DNA from: Metapseudomonas otitidis
GTDB taxonomy: Bacteria; Pseudomonadota; Gammaproteobacteria; Pseudomonadales; Pseudomonadaceae
Assembly (NCBI RefSeq): GCF_900111835.1
Contig: NZ_FOJP01000016.1
Span: 62,001 to 126,000, forward strand
Length of the DNA stretch: 64,000 nucleotides
Direction of reading: 5' to 3'
Shown here: positions 8,425-17,584 of the stretch, in pieces
How the letters are laid out: each line of letters opens with the position of its first letter
Position numbering within the stretch: position 1 is the stretch's first letter
Made by a program: the position numbers and the translations under genes
The notes under the pieces: generated by a model
Seen by the model: the letters and a program-made list of their open reading frames with translations, nothing else
Databases searched by the model: none
Told to the model about the DNA's origin: nothing

Positions 8425-9354
8425 TCACTGGTCCCGTTCGAAACGCACGCCGGGCTTGGCGCGTTCGTCCACCCGCAGCTCGAAGACGTCGGGGCGGGCG
8501 TAGTGGCCGACCACGTCGAAGTCGTAGCGGGCGCGGGTCAGCTGGTCGGTGTCCACCTCGGCGCAGAGCAGGCCGGTGGCGTTGCGCAGCGGGCCGGCGA
8601 GCACCTCGCCCAGCGGGTCGACGATCACGCTGCCGCCCTGGATCAGCGGGCGGTCGTCATCCCAGCCCGGCACCTCGATGCCCAGCTCGCGGGGCGAGGG
8701 CTGCACCTGGCAGGCGCTGATCACGAAGCAGCGGCCCTCATGGGCGATGTGGCGCATGGAGCATTGCCACACCTCGCGCTCGTCCACCGTCGGTGCGCAC
8801 CACAGTTCCACGCCCTTGGCGTACATGGCGGTGCGCAGCAGCGGCATGTGGTTCTCCCAGCAGATGGCGGCGCCCAGGCGGCCGGCGGCGCTGTCCACCA
8901 CCGGCAGGGTGGAGCCGTCGCCCTTGGCCCAGATCAGCCGCTCGGTGCCCGTGGGCATCAGCTTGCGGTGCCGTGCCACCAGGCCTTCGCCGGGCTCGAA
9001 GAACAGCGCCGTGCAGTACAGCGAGCTGCCCGCGCGCTCGATCACCCCCAGCACCAGGCTGGCGCCGGTGCGGGCGGAGAGGCCGGCCAGGGCCTCGGTC
9101 TCGGCCCCCGGCACGTCGATGGCGTTGGCGTGGTAGCGGGCGAAGGCCTCGCGCCCCTCCGGCAGGCGATAGCCCAGGCGGGTGCCGAAGATCTCGCCCT
9201 TGGGGTAGCCGCCCAGCAGCGCCTCGGGCATCACCACCAGGGCGGCGCCGGCGTCGCGGATGGCTTGTTCGTAGGAGAGGATGAGGTCCAGGGTGGCCTG
9301 CTTGCCTTCCGGCAGGGAGCCGATCTGCAGGGCGGCGACGGTGCGGCGGGGCAT
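8425..9354 (-). CDS. Carbon-nitrogen hydrolase, nitrilase
   Basis: This 309-residue cytoplasmic hydrolase converts nitriles to acids and ammonia. The catalytic triad is visible: Glu in [12 protein letters not shown], Lys in [14 protein letters not shown] and Cys in [14 protein letters not shown]. The context CWENHMPL is typical of true nitrilases rather than amidases. Start 9354 ([12 protein letters not shown]) matches the usual beginning of the first beta strand; the longer frame adds 43 residues overlapping the LysR promoter. The divergent LysR gene starts about 60 bases away and is the likely regulator. Confidence 0.92.
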   Translation of the reverse strand: MPRRTVAALQIGSLPEGKQATLDLILSYEQAIRDAGAALVVMPEALLGGYPKGEIFGTRLGYRLPEGREAFARYHANAIDVPGAETEALAGLSARTGASLVLGVIERAGSSLYCTALFFEPGEGLVARHRKLMPTGTERLIWAKGDGSTLPVVDSAAGRLGAAICWENHMPLLRTAMYAKGVELWCAPTVDEREVWQCSMRHIAHEGRCFVISACQVQPSPRELGIEVPGWDDDRPLIQGGSVIVDPLGEVLAGPLRNATGLLCAEVDTDQLTRARYDFDVVGHYARPDVFELRVDERAKPGVRFERDQ

Positions 9355-9412
9355 GGCGTGGGTCCTTGCTTGGTGAGGGATGACGGGGATGCTATAAGCC
9401 CCGCTTCCCGCA

Positions 9413-10366
9413 ATGAATGGCGATTCGCTGCTAATCGATATGAAGCGCATGAATATCGAACAGGCCGACCTGAACCTGCTCAAGGTCTTCGAGGCCCTCC
9501 ACGAAGAAGGCAGCGCCAGCCGCGCCTCGGTGCGCCTGGGGCTGACCCAGTCGGCGGTCAGCGCGGCCCTCGGGCGCCTGCGCCTGCTCTACGGCGATGC
9601 GCTGTTCCAGCGCACCGGGCGCGGCCTGGCGCCGACCCTGCTGGCGGATCAGCTCAAGCCGGTGATCAGCGAGGCCCTGGACCGGGTGCGCCAGAGCCTG
9701 GACCTGGTGGCCCCGGAGGGCGGCGACTTCAGCGGACGCTCGGTGACGGTGGGGCTCTCCGACGACTTCGAGATCGCCCTCGCACCCCGGCTGCTGGCCC
9801 AGGTGGCGCGGCGGGCGCCGCAGCTGCGGCTGATCTTCCGCCAGACCCACAGCCAGATCGTCAACGCCGCGCTGATGGAGCGCCAGGTGGACCTGGCGAT
9901 CACCTCCGGCGGCATCACCAGCCAGGGCCTGAGCCGCGCCTTGCTGGGGGAGGGCGGCTACGCCTGCGTGGTCGACCCCGAGGGGTTCGGCGATGCCGGG
10001 GCGCTGGACCTGGAACGCTTCGTCGCCAGCCCGCACCTGCTGATTTCCTCCGGCGGCTTCATCGGCATCGTCGACGAGGCCCTGGCCGCCCTCGGGCGCA
10101 GCCGCCGGGTGCTGGCCTCCACCACCCACTTCGCCGCCTTGCCCTATCTGCTCAAGGGCACGCCGGCCCTGGCCACGGTGCCGGCCCATGCCGCCGAAGC
10201 GGTGGCCCGCGTCAGCGGCCTGCGGGTGCTGGCCTGCCCGCTGGCGCTGCGGCGCTACCCCATCGAGCTGGGCTGGCGACCCCGCGCCCTGGAGGACCGC
10301 GCCGTGGCGCTGGTCCGCGAGGCCATCGAGGCCTGCTTCCCCCTGACCCCGTCCCAAGGAGCCTGA
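9413..10366 (+). CDS. LysR-family regulator, divergent to nitrilase
   Basis: This transcriptional regulator of up to 317 residues has an N-terminal winged helix-turn-helix ([38 protein letters not shown]) of the NodD/LeuO-like subgroup, then an effector-binding domain. Later in-frame ATGs at 9440 and 9449 are plausible starts; none has a strong ribosome site, so the N-terminus is uncertain by up to 12 residues. The divergent arrangement suggests it controls the nitrilase. Its stop is 1 base before the next LysR gene. Confidence 0.88.
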   Translation: MNGDSLLIDMKRMNIEQADLNLLKVFEALHEEGSASRASVRLGLTQSAVSAALGRLRLLYGDALFQRTGRGLAPTLLADQLKPVISEALDRVRQSLDLVAPEGGDFSGRSVTVGLSDDFEIALAPRLLAQVARRAPQLRLIFRQTHSQIVNAALMERQVDLAITSGGITSQGLSRALLGEGGYACVVDPEGFGDAGALDLERFVASPHLLISSGGFIGIVDEALAALGRSRRVLASTTHFAALPYLLKGTPALATVPAHAAEAVARVSGLRVLACPLALRRYPIELGWRPRALEDRAVALVREAIEACFPLTPSQGA

Positions 10367-10367
10367 G

Positions 10368-11264
10368 ATGGACAAGTTGCTGGCCCTCAAGCTGTTCGTC
10401 GCCACCGTCGATTGCCGGGGCTTTTCCGCCGCCGCCCGCCAGCTGGGGCTGGCCACCTCCTCGGTGACCCGCGCGGTGGACGGGCTGGAGCGCGAGCTGG
10501 GCGCGGTGCTGCTGAACCGTTCGCCGCGCCAGGTCACGGTGACCGAGGCGGGCACCAGCTATTACCTCAGCGCGCGGCAGATCCTCGAACAGCTGGCCGA
10601 GGCCGATGCCGCCGTGAGCGATGGCGGGGACGAGCCCAGCGGGCCGCTGCGGGTCTCCGCGCCGGTGTCCTTCGGCCGCCACCGGCTGTCGCCGCGCCTG
10701 GGCGCCTGGCTGCAGCAGTACCCGCGCCTGGAGCTGGACCTGGCACTGACCGACGAGATCGTCGACCTGCTGGGGGAGCGTGTCGACGTGTCCATCCGCC
10801 TCGGCGCGCCGGCGCCCATGGACGGCGTGGTGGCGCGGCCCCTCGGGCAGTTCCGTCGCCGCGTGGTGGCCAGCCCCGGCTACCTGGCCCAGCGCGGCAC
10901 GCCGGAGCACCCCCGGGAGCTGGCCGGGCATGACTGCCTGCGCTTCGACTTCGGCCGCGCCCGGCAGTGCTGGACCTTCCACGACGCCGCCGGGACGCGC
11001 CTGCAGGTGCCGGTGCACGGCCGTCTGCGCAGCAACAACATCGACGTGTTGCGTGACGCGGCCCTGGCCGGCGCCGGCCTGGCGCTGCTGCCCGACTGGC
11101 TCGCCGAGGCGGAGCTGGCGGACGGGCGCCTGTGCGAACTGCTGCCCGGCTGGTCGGTCAACCCGGACGACTCGCAGCCCCAGGTGACCGCCCTGTACCT
11201 GCCCAATCACCGGGGCTCGCGGCGCATCGCCGCGTTCATGGCGTTCGTGGCGGAGCAGGTGTGA
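10368..11264 (+). CDS. LysR-family transcriptional regulator
   Basis: This 298-residue regulator has an N-terminal helix-turn-helix (FVATVDCRGFSAAARQLGLATSSVTRAVDGLER) and a C-terminal LysR substrate domain starting around residue 90 (GPLRVSAPVSFGRHRLSPRL). This form is common in CrgA-like members, which often control neighbouring efflux or redox genes. AAGGAGC precedes the ATG. The MFS gene that follows on the same strand after about 110 bases is a plausible target. Confidence 0.9.
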   Translation: MDKLLALKLFVATVDCRGFSAAARQLGLATSSVTRAVDGLERELGAVLLNRSPRQVTVTEAGTSYYLSARQILEQLAEADAAVSDGGDEPSGPLRVSAPVSFGRHRLSPRLGAWLQQYPRLELDLALTDEIVDLLGERVDVSIRLGAPAPMDGVVARPLGQFRRRVVASPGYLAQRGTPEHPRELAGHDCLRFDFGRARQCWTFHDAAGTRLQVPVHGRLRSNNIDVLRDAALAGAGLALLPDWLAEAELADGRLCELLPGWSVNPDDSQPQVTALYLPNHRGSRRIAAFMAFVAEQV

Positions 11265-11372
11265 AACTCCGTTGCGCCGCACGCAACGCCATGTTGCGGC
11301 GGGGGCGGATTCAGTCGCTGGGGCAGGGCGCATAACCTTGGCGCCAGGTTCCCTGCCAACCCGAGGATTGCG

Positions 11373-12578
11373 ATGAACACCCAGACCCTTGCCCACCCAC
11401 CCGTTGCCCATGCCCTGGGGCGCGGATTGGTGATGCTCTTCGCGCTGTGCTGCGGCGCCATCGTGGCGAACATCTACTACGCCCAGCCGATCATCGAGCT
11501 GATCGCCCCGGATGTGGGGCTGTCCAGCCACGGCGCCAGCCTGATCGTTTCCCTCACCCAGGTCGGCTATGCCCTGGGGCTGTTCTTCCTGGTGCCCCTG
11601 GCGGACCTGCTGGAGAACCGCCGGCTGGTGCTGGCGACCCTGGCGGTGACCTTCTTCAGCCTGCTGGCGGTGGGCTTCACCGAGCGGCCGGGCGGGCTGC
11701 TGCTGGCCTCGGCGCTGATCGGCTTCAGCTCGGTGTCGGTGCAGATGCTGATCCCCCTGGCGGCGCACCTGGCACCCGAGGCCAGTCGTGGCCGGGTGGT
11801 GGGCGGCATCATGGGCGGCCTGCTGCTGGGCATCCTGCTGGCGCGGCCGCTGTCCAGCCTGGTGGCGGACCACTTCGGCTGGCGCACGGTGTTTTTCGCC
11901 GCGGCGGGCCTGATGCTGCTGATCGCCGGAGTGGTGCGCGTGGCGCTGCCCGACCATCGCCCGGCCCACAAGGCCAGCTACGGTCAGTTGCTGGCCTCCC
12001 TCTGGCACCTGCTCCAGCGCGAGCCGGTGCTGCGCCGCCGGGCGTTGTACCAGGCGTTGCTGTTCGCCGCGTTCAGCCTGTTCTGGACCACGGCGCCCGT
12101 GGAACTGGCGCGGGTCCACGGCCTGTCGCAGTCGCAGATCGCCCTGTTCGCCCTGGTGGGGGCCATCGGCGCCATCGCGGCCCCCATCGCCGGGCGCCTG
12201 GCGGACGCCGGGCACACCCAGCGCCTGTCGTTCCTGGCGATGGGGCTGGCGGTGCTGAGCTTCATCCCCGGCTTGCCGGGCCTGCCCCTGGGCGTGGTGG
12301 GGCTGGCGTTGACCGGGGTGCTGCTGGACTTCGCCGTGCAGATGAACATGGTGCTCGGCCAGCGCGAGGTCTACGCCCTGGACGCCAGCAGCCGCGGACG
12401 CCTCAACGCGCTGTACATGACCAGCATCTTCATCGGCGGCGCCCTGGGCTCGGCGGTGGCCAGCCTGGCCTACGAACAGGGCGGCTGGTTGCTGGTCGCC
12501 GGGCTTGGCGCGGGGCTGCCGGCGCTGGCGCTGCTGGCCTTCGTCCTGGTGGGCCGGCCCCGGGTGACCCCCGTCTGA
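11373..12578 (+). CDS. MFS transporter (drug/arabinose efflux type)
   Basis: This 401-residue inner-membrane protein has about twelve hydrophobic segments. The first is preceded by a short cytoplasmic tail (MNTQTLAHPPVAHALGRG). The loop between segments 2 and 3 reads PLADLLENRRLV, the MFS motif A position, and the pair GAIGAIAAPIAGRLADAG marks the second half. The substrate cannot be assigned; the family suggests export of a small metabolite or drug. The LysR gene upstream is on the same strand and may regulate it. Confidence 0.87.
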   Translation: MNTQTLAHPPVAHALGRGLVMLFALCCGAIVANIYYAQPIIELIAPDVGLSSHGASLIVSLTQVGYALGLFFLVPLADLLENRRLVLATLAVTFFSLLAVGFTERPGGLLLASALIGFSSVSVQMLIPLAAHLAPEASRGRVVGGIMGGLLLGILLARPLSSLVADHFGWRTVFFAAAGLMLLIAGVVRVALPDHRPAHKASYGQLLASLWHLLQREPVLRRRALYQALLFAAFSLFWTTAPVELARVHGLSQSQIALFALVGAIGAIAAPIAGRLADAGHTQRLSFLAMGLAVLSFIPGLPGLPLGVVGLALTGVLLDFAVQMNMVLGQREVYALDASSRGRLNALYMTSIFIGGALGSAVASLAYEQGGWLLVAGLGAGLPALALLAFVLVGRPRVTPV

Positions 12579-12701
12579 CTGGCGGACCAGTGCCAGCGGA
12601 TTTCCTTGAACCAGCCGACAACATTCCGCTACCGGCTGGCCTAGGCTTCTGTATCCCGACCCGCCGGGTCGGCTCTTGAAACGATCGCAGGGAGCGAACC
12701 G

Positions 12702-12965
12702 ATGAAACTGGCCAAGGACGACATAGCCCGCTTGTTCACCCTCCATTTGCCGGACTACCGCTGCGAGGTCTCCCGCCACGGCGTGGCGGAGCTGGCCCTG
12801 CAATTCACCCACCGCGCCCTGGGCGACGTGTTCACCCTCTGCGTACCGGCCCGCGAGCTGGATGGCGCCCCGGCGGTGCGGGCCCTCAGCCGGGCCCTGG
12901 CGGAGGAGTTCGAAGGCGCCGTGGGCGCGCGCCTGTGCTTCGGCAACCTGCGTCGCCGGGCCTGA
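12702..12965 (+). CDS. Small conserved hypothetical protein, 87 aa
   Basis: This 87-residue soluble protein is of a family I do not recognise with certainty. It begins MKLAKDDIARLFTLHLPDYR and includes FTLCVPARELDG. It has a good ribosome site (AGGGAGCG) upstream, backbone-like codon use and its own intergenic space, so it is likely translated. It resembles the size and layout of small Pseudomonas DUF proteins. No function can be offered. Confidence 0.65.
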   Translation: MKLAKDDIARLFTLHLPDYRCEVSRHGVAELALQFTHRALGDVFTLCVPARELDGAPAVRALSRALAEEFEGAVGARLCFGNLRRRA

Positions 12966-13037
12966 GCGCAATAACGTACAAGACCGGCCCGCTGGCGGGC
13001 GGCACCTTCGGCGAGTCCCTCCTGCCCGAGCGTTGCC

Positions 13038-13961
13038 ATGGCCTTGCACATCGAAACCCCGTTGATCCACTCCCACCCGCTCTCCGCAGCCGCCGGACGG
13101 CGCGTCCGGCTCAAGCTGGAGGCGCTGCAGCCGCCCGGTTCGTTCAAGATCCGCGGCGTCGGTGCCGCCTGCGAGGTGCACGCGCGGGCGGGCAAGCGGC
13201 GTTTCATCTGCTCCTCCGGCGGCAATGCCGGGCTGGCGATGGCCTTTGCCGGGCGCCAGCTGGGCGTCCCGGTGACGGTGGTGGTGCCGGAGAACACGCC
13301 GGAGCGCGCCCGCGAAGCCCTGCGCCGCGAATGCGCGGACCTGCGGGTGCACGGCGCCGCCTGGCACGAGGCCAATGAACTGGCGCTGTCCCTGGTGGGC
13401 CCGGAAGACGCCTTCATCCACCCCTTCGATGACCCGCTGCTCTGGAGCGGCCACGCCAGCCTGGTGGACGAGGCCGTGCGCCAGGGCCCCCGGCCCGGCG
13501 CCGTGGTGCTCTCGGTGGGCGGTGGCGGCCTGTTCAGCGGCGTGGTGGAGGGCCTGCGCCGCAACGGCTGGGACGATGTGCCGGTGGTGGCGGTGGAAAC
13601 CCGGGGCGCCGCGTCCTTCGCCGCCGCGCGGGAGGCCGGCACGGCGGTGACCCTGGACACGCTGGCCACCTGCGCCGGCTCCCTGGCGGCGCGCCGCGTG
13701 TGCGACCGTGCCGTCGAACTGGCCCGGCTGCACCCGGTGCGCAGCCATCAGGTCAGCGACCGCGAGGCACTGCAGGCCTGCGAGCGCTTCCTCGACGATC
13801 ACCGCCTGCTGGTGGAACCGGCCTGCGGCGCAGCGCTGGCCGCGCTCTACGGGGAATGCCCGGCGCTGGAAGATCTCGACGACGTGCTGGTGGTGGTCTG
13901 CGGCGGGGTGACCGCCAGCCTGGAACAGATCCGCGCCTGGCACGCCCAGGCCGCGAACTGA
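13038..13961 (+). CDS. PLP-dependent serine/threonine dehydratase-like enzyme
   Basis: This 307-residue fold-type II PLP enzyme probably deaminates L-serine or L-threonine to the 2-oxo acid. The PLP lysine is in PPGSFKIRGVG, the substrate loop is SSGGNAGLAMA, and the phosphate-binding glycine loop is SVGGGGLFSG. The length matches the single-domain, animal-type L-serine dehydratases, not the longer IlvA, and there is no C-terminal ACT domain. It starts at ATG 13038. No operon partner is obvious. Confidence 0.88.
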   Translation: MALHIETPLIHSHPLSAAAGRRVRLKLEALQPPGSFKIRGVGAACEVHARAGKRRFICSSGGNAGLAMAFAGRQLGVPVTVVVPENTPERAREALRRECADLRVHGAAWHEANELALSLVGPEDAFIHPFDDPLLWSGHASLVDEAVRQGPRPGAVVLSVGGGGLFSGVVEGLRRNGWDDVPVVAVETRGAASFAAAREAGTAVTLDTLATCAGSLAARRVCDRAVELARLHPVRSHQVSDREALQACERFLDDHRLLVEPACGAALAALYGECPALEDLDDVLVVVCGGVTASLEQIRAWHAQAAN

Positions 13962-14019
13962 GGCTGATAGCAGGTCGTGACATGGGGTGCTGGCCTGTCT
14001 GGTGTTGAACGGCTTGGCC

Positions 14020-14035
14020 ATAACCAATTGGTTGG
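14020..14035. promoter_or_regulatory. PcaQ-type half-palindromic site upstream of pcaQ
   Basis: The sequence reads ATAACC-N4-GGTTGG. It matches ten of twelve fixed positions of the dyad seen upstream of pcaH in this window. It lies about 55 bases before the GTG start of pcaQ, so autoregulation is likely. This is inferred from the motif only. Confidence 0.6.
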
Positions 14036-14089
14036 CCTGAGACCCATCTGGCGCTAGGCTTGCGCGCATTGCCCTGCCTGGACCTGCCC

Positions 14090-15034
14090 GTGAACATCGA
14101 CACCCGCATCAAGTTCCGTCACCTGGTGTGCTTCCTCGAAGTGGCACGCCAGGGCACCCTGGCGCGCGCGGCGGACAAGCTGGCGGTCAGCCAGCCGGCC
14201 ATCTCCAAGACCCTGCGCGAGCTGGAGGACCTGCTGGGCGCCAGCCTGTTCGTGCGTGGCCATGGCGGGGTCACCCTGAGCGAGGCGGGGGTGGCCTTCA
14301 TGCGTTATGCCGGGCCCTGCGTGCAGGCCCTGCGGGACGGGGTGAACAGCCTGCGCAGCGGCGAGCACGAGTCGGCCACGCTGCGCCTGGGGGTGCTGTC
14401 CACCGTGGAGAGCCTGCTGGTGCCCGAAGCGGTGCGCCGCCTGCATGCGCGCCACCCGTCCCTGGTGGCCAGCGTGATCACCGGCCCCAGTGCCTGGCTG
14501 CTGTCGCAGCTGCACCTGGGCGAGCTGGACCTGGTGGTGGGGCGCATGACCGACAGCCCGCAGATCCAGGGGCTGGTGTTCGAGCACCTGTACAGCGAGT
14601 CGATGACCCTGGTGGTGCGCCCCGGCCACCCGCTGCTGGCGGCGCCCGGGGTGCGCGAGGCCCTGCAGGGCTTCCCGCTGGTGCTGCCGCTGGCCGGGAC
14701 CACCATCCGCAAGTACGCCGATGCCTTCTTCGTGCAGTGCGGTGTGGCGCAGCCGCGCCAGCGCCTGGAGACCCTGTCGGTGGCCCTGAGCCGGCGCTAC
14801 GTGCAGACCGGCGAGGCGATCTGGATCGCCCCCTACGACGCGGTGCAGCTGGACCTGCGGCGCGGCGAGCTGGTGGAGCTGGACCTGGGCATCCGCGAGC
14901 CCGGCGGCTCGGTGGGCATCTGCAGCAACGCCGCGCTGCCGCTGCCCCTGGCCGCCCACTGGTGCGTGGAGGTGCTGCGGGAGCTGGGGCAGGACTACCG
15001 GGACGGCCAGTACCCGGAGTCGGGCGGTGCCTGA
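14090..15034 (+). CDS. pcaQ: LysR-family regulator PcaQ
   Basis: This LysR regulator activates protocatechuate catabolism in response to beta-carboxy-cis,cis-muconate or related intermediates (known for the family). The N-terminus reads VNIDTRIKFRHLVCFLEVAR then QGTLARAADKLAVSQPAISK, the characteristic PcaQ helix-turn-helix. The GTG at 14090 gives the usual PcaQ N-terminus; the longer frame from 14060 adds ten unconserved residues. It precedes pcaH on the same strand and a perfect ATAACC-N4-GGTTAT dyad lies between them. Confidence 0.92.
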   Translation: MNIDTRIKFRHLVCFLEVARQGTLARAADKLAVSQPAISKTLRELEDLLGASLFVRGHGGVTLSEAGVAFMRYAGPCVQALRDGVNSLRSGEHESATLRLGVLSTVESLLVPEAVRRLHARHPSLVASVITGPSAWLLSQLHLGELDLVVGRMTDSPQIQGLVFEHLYSESMTLVVRPGHPLLAAPGVREALQGFPLVLPLAGTTIRKYADAFFVQCGVAQPRQRLETLSVALSRRYVQTGEAIWIAPYDAVQLDLRRGELVELDLGIREPGGSVGICSNAALPLPLAAHWCVEVLRELGQDYRDGQYPESGGA

Positions 15035-15041
15035 TTCACCC

Positions 15042-15057
15042 ATAACCCAGCGGTTAT
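15042..15057. promoter_or_regulatory. PcaQ-binding dyad upstream of pcaHG
   Basis: A perfect inverted repeat, ATAACC-N4-GGTTAT, lies in the pcaQ-pcaH gap about 104 bases before the pcaH ATG. The PcaQ site described in rhizobia is ATAACC-N4-GGTTAA, so this is a near-identical match in the expected place. Confidence 0.8.
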
Positions 15058-15160
15058 GCCTGGCGGTGTTCTTTTCAGTTCACGGGCCGTGTCCCAGCGG
15101 CGAGACTGCCAACCGCCCGCTGCCTGGCAGCCTCCACAACTCGAACAACAGGAGACCGAC

Positions 15161-15883
15161 ATGGCCGATCTTCCCTCGGAAAGCCGCTTTGTCATCCGCG
15201 ACCGTAATTGGCACCCCAAGGCCCTTACCCCCGACTACAAGACCTCCGTGCCGCGCTCTCCGCGCCAGGCGCTGGTGAGCATCCCGCAATCGCTGTCGGA
15301 AACCACCGGCCCGGACTTCTCCCACCTGAAGATGGGCGAGCACGACAACGACCTGCTGCTGAACTTCAACCACGGCGGCCTGCCCATCGGTGAGCGCATC
15401 GTCGTCTCCGGCCGGGTCATGGACCAGTACGGCAAGCCGATCCCCCACACCCTGGTGGAGATGTGGCAGGCCAACGCCGGCGGCCGCTACCGCCACAAGA
15501 ACGACCGCTACCTGGCGCCCCTGGACCCCAACTTCGGCGGTGTCGGCCGTGCCCTGACCGACAGCGAGGGCCGCTACATCTTCCGCACCGTCAAGCCGGG
15601 CCCGTACCCCTGGCGCAACGGCCCGAACGACTGGCGCCCCGCGCACATCCACTTCTCCATCAGCGGCCCGTCCATCTCCACACGGCTGATCACCCAGCTG
15701 TATTTCGAAGGCGACCCGCTCATCCCGCTGTGCCCCATCGTCAAGAGCATCGCCAACCCCGATGCCGTGCAGACGCTGATCGCCAAGCTGGACATGGGCA
15801 ACGCCAACCCCATGGACTGCCTGGCCTACCGCTTCGACATCGTGCTGCGCGGCCAGCGCAAGACCCACTTCGAGAACCGCTGA
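15161..15883 (+). CDS. pcaH: Protocatechuate 3,4-dioxygenase beta subunit
   Basis: This 240-residue iron-binding subunit of intradiol dioxygenase cleaves protocatechuate to beta-carboxy-cis,cis-muconate. The Fe(III) ligands are recognisable: Tyr in [13 protein letters not shown], a second Tyr in the [14 protein letters not shown] region, and His residues in [11 protein letters not shown]. It begins [19 protein letters not shown], with AGGAG upstream of ATG 15161; the frame open from 15056 is an artefact. pcaG follows after 12 bases and the two form a heteromultimer. Confidence 0.96.
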   Translation: MADLPSESRFVIRDRNWHPKALTPDYKTSVPRSPRQALVSIPQSLSETTGPDFSHLKMGEHDNDLLLNFNHGGLPIGERIVVSGRVMDQYGKPIPHTLVEMWQANAGGRYRHKNDRYLAPLDPNFGGVGRALTDSEGRYIFRTVKPGPYPWRNGPNDWRPAHIHFSISGPSISTRLITQLYFEGDPLIPLCPIVKSIANPDAVQTLIAKLDMGNANPMDCLAYRFDIVLRGQRKTHFENR

Positions 15884-15895
15884 GGAGACACCCGC

Positions 15896-16501
15896 ATGCC
15901 CATCGAACTGCTGCCGGAAACCCCTTCCCAGACCGCTGGCCCCTACGTGCACATCGGCCTGGCCCTCGAAGCCGCCGGCAACCCGACCCGCGACCAGGAA
16001 ATCTGGAACCGCATGGCCAAGCCCGGCGCGCCGGGTGAACACATCGTGCTGATCGGCCGCGTCTACGACGGCAACGGCCACCTGGTGCGCGACTCCTTCC
16101 TGGAGTTCTGGCAGGCCAACCACGAGGGCGTGTACGACACCGCCTTCGACCTGGAGAAGCCGTTCAACAGCTTCGGCCGCACCGCCACCACCTTCGACGC
16201 CGGCGAGTGGACCCTGCACACCATCAAGCCCGGCGTGGTGAAGAACGCCGCCGGGGTGCCCATGGCGCCGCACATCAACGTGTCGCTGTTCGCCCGGGGC
16301 ATCAACATCCACCTGCAGACCCGCCTGTACTTCGAGGACGAGGCCCAGGCCAACGCGGCGGACCCGGTGCTCAACCTGATCGAGCAGCCGCAACGCCGCG
16401 AGACGCTGGTGGCGCGCCGCTGCGAGGTGGAGGGGCGCCTGGCCTACCGCTTCGACATCCGCATCCAGGGTGAAGGGGAAACGGTGTTCTTTGACTTCTA
16501 G
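15896..16501 (+). CDS. pcaG: Protocatechuate 3,4-dioxygenase alpha subunit
   Basis: This 201-residue alpha subunit pairs with PcaH to form the (alpha-beta-Fe) oligomer. It starts MPIELLPETPSQTAGPYVHIGL, the family hallmark, and keeps GRVYDGNGHLVRDSFLEFWQ and PHINVSLFARGINIHL. As usual for alpha subunits it lacks the full iron-ligand set. It lies in an operon with pcaH and overlaps or abuts the following zapE frame, depending on the zapE start. Confidence 0.95.
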   Translation: MPIELLPETPSQTAGPYVHIGLALEAAGNPTRDQEIWNRMAKPGAPGEHIVLIGRVYDGNGHLVRDSFLEFWQANHEGVYDTAFDLEKPFNSFGRTATTFDAGEWTLHTIKPGVVKNAAGVPMAPHINVSLFARGINIHLQTRLYFEDEAQANAADPVLNLIEQPQRRETLVARRCEVEGRLAYRFDIRIQGEGETVFFDF

Positions 16502-16514
16502 GGAACCGGCCCCC

Positions 16515-17582
16515 GTGCCCGATGCGCTGACCGAACCCATCGGCCAGCGCATCCAGCGGCACTTCGAGTCGGCGCTGGAGGCCCGGGGCTACCGGGCCGA
16601 CCCCGCGCAACGCACCGCCATTGCCCGTCTCGGCCAATGGCTGGAGGCGTTTGTGGCGGGGCGCAGCGGCTGGCTGCGGCGGCTGCCGGCCGGCCTCTAC
16701 CTCTGGGGCGGCGTGGGGCGCGGCAAGAGCTTCGTGATGGACGCCTTCTTCGACGCGGCCCCGGTGCCGGGCAAGCGGCGGGTGCATTTCCACGCCTTCC
16801 TGCAGGAGCTGCAGGGGCGCATCGCCGCCTTCGCCGGCCAGCCGGACCCGCTGGCCCTGGCGGCCCGTGCGCTGGCCGGGGAGGCGCCGCTGCTGTGCTT
16901 CGACGAGTTCCACGTCCATGACATCGGCGATGCGGTGCTGCTCGGGCGCCTGCTCAAGATGCTGGTGGAGGAGGGCGTCGGCCTGGTGTGCACCTCCAAC
17001 TACCACCCGGACGGCCTGTGCCCGAACCCGCTGTACCGGGAGCGCTTCAAACCCGCCATCGCCCTGATCGAGAAACGCTTCGAGGTGATCCACCTGGACG
17101 GCGGCGAGGACTACCGCCAGCGTGGCGGCGAGCGGGAGGCCTGGGGCGAGTACGCCTGGCCGCAGTCGGCCTTTGGCGAGGGCTGGATCACCGCCCGCCT
17201 GGGGCTGGAGGCGGCGGATGGCCAGGTGCTGACGGTCAACCACCGCCCGCTGCCGGTCCGGGCTGCAGGCGCTGACCGGGCCTGGATCGCCTTCGACAGG
17301 CTCTGCCGGGACCCGCGCTCCAGTGCTGACTTCCTCTGGCTGTGCCGGCAGTTCCGCCACCTCGCCATCAGCGAGGTGCCGTGCCTGGGCGAGGAGGCCA
17401 TCGACGTCCAGCAGCGCTTCGTCAACCTGGTGGACATCGCCTACGACGCCGGCACGCGCCTGCTGCTGACCAGCGAGGCGGACCTCGACGCCCTCTGCCG
17501 GGGCAAGCCGCACATGGACTTCTCACGAACCCGCAGCCGGCTCGGGCAGCTGCGCCCGCTGCACCCCGACTTTCCGGATTGA
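16515..17582 (+). CDS. zapE: AFG1/ZapE-family ATPase
   Basis: This cytoplasmic P-loop ATPase of about 355 residues belongs to the family of ZapE, which associates with the divisome. Walker A is GGVGRGKS in LYLWGGVGRGKSFVMD, Walker B is LLCFDEFHVHD, and sensor regions CTSNYHPD and LYRERFKPAI match AFG1/ZapE. Three non-ATG starts are possible (GTG 16470, TTG 16491, GTG 16515). I chose 16515 because AGGGAA sits nine bases upstream and the frame then does not overlap pcaG. Pseudomonads usually carry another zapE near cell-division genes, so this one, next to pca genes, may be a paralogue. Confidence 0.85.
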   Translation: MPDALTEPIGQRIQRHFESALEARGYRADPAQRTAIARLGQWLEAFVAGRSGWLRRLPAGLYLWGGVGRGKSFVMDAFFDAAPVPGKRRVHFHAFLQELQGRIAAFAGQPDPLALAARALAGEAPLLCFDEFHVHDIGDAVLLGRLLKMLVEEGVGLVCTSNYHPDGLCPNPLYRERFKPAIALIEKRFEVIHLDGGEDYRQRGGEREAWGEYAWPQSAFGEGWITARLGLEAADGQVLTVNHRPLPVRAAGADRAWIAFDRLCRDPRSSADFLWLCRQFRHLAISEVPCLGEEAIDVQQRFVNLVDIAYDAGTRLLLTSEADLDALCRGKPHMDFSRTRSRLGQLRPLHPDFPD

Positions 17583-17584
17583 AC

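Noticed and set aside
10212-14069. A 1285-residue open frame on the minus strand across several + strand genes
   Set aside because: It is opposite to LysR, MFS and dehydratase genes with clear motifs, and its translation is Gln/His/Gly/Ala-rich without recognisable domains: a GC-rich shadow frame.
15027-15278. An 83-residue frame between pcaQ and pcaH
   Set aside because: It overlaps the PcaQ site and the pcaH start in another frame and has no ribosome site.
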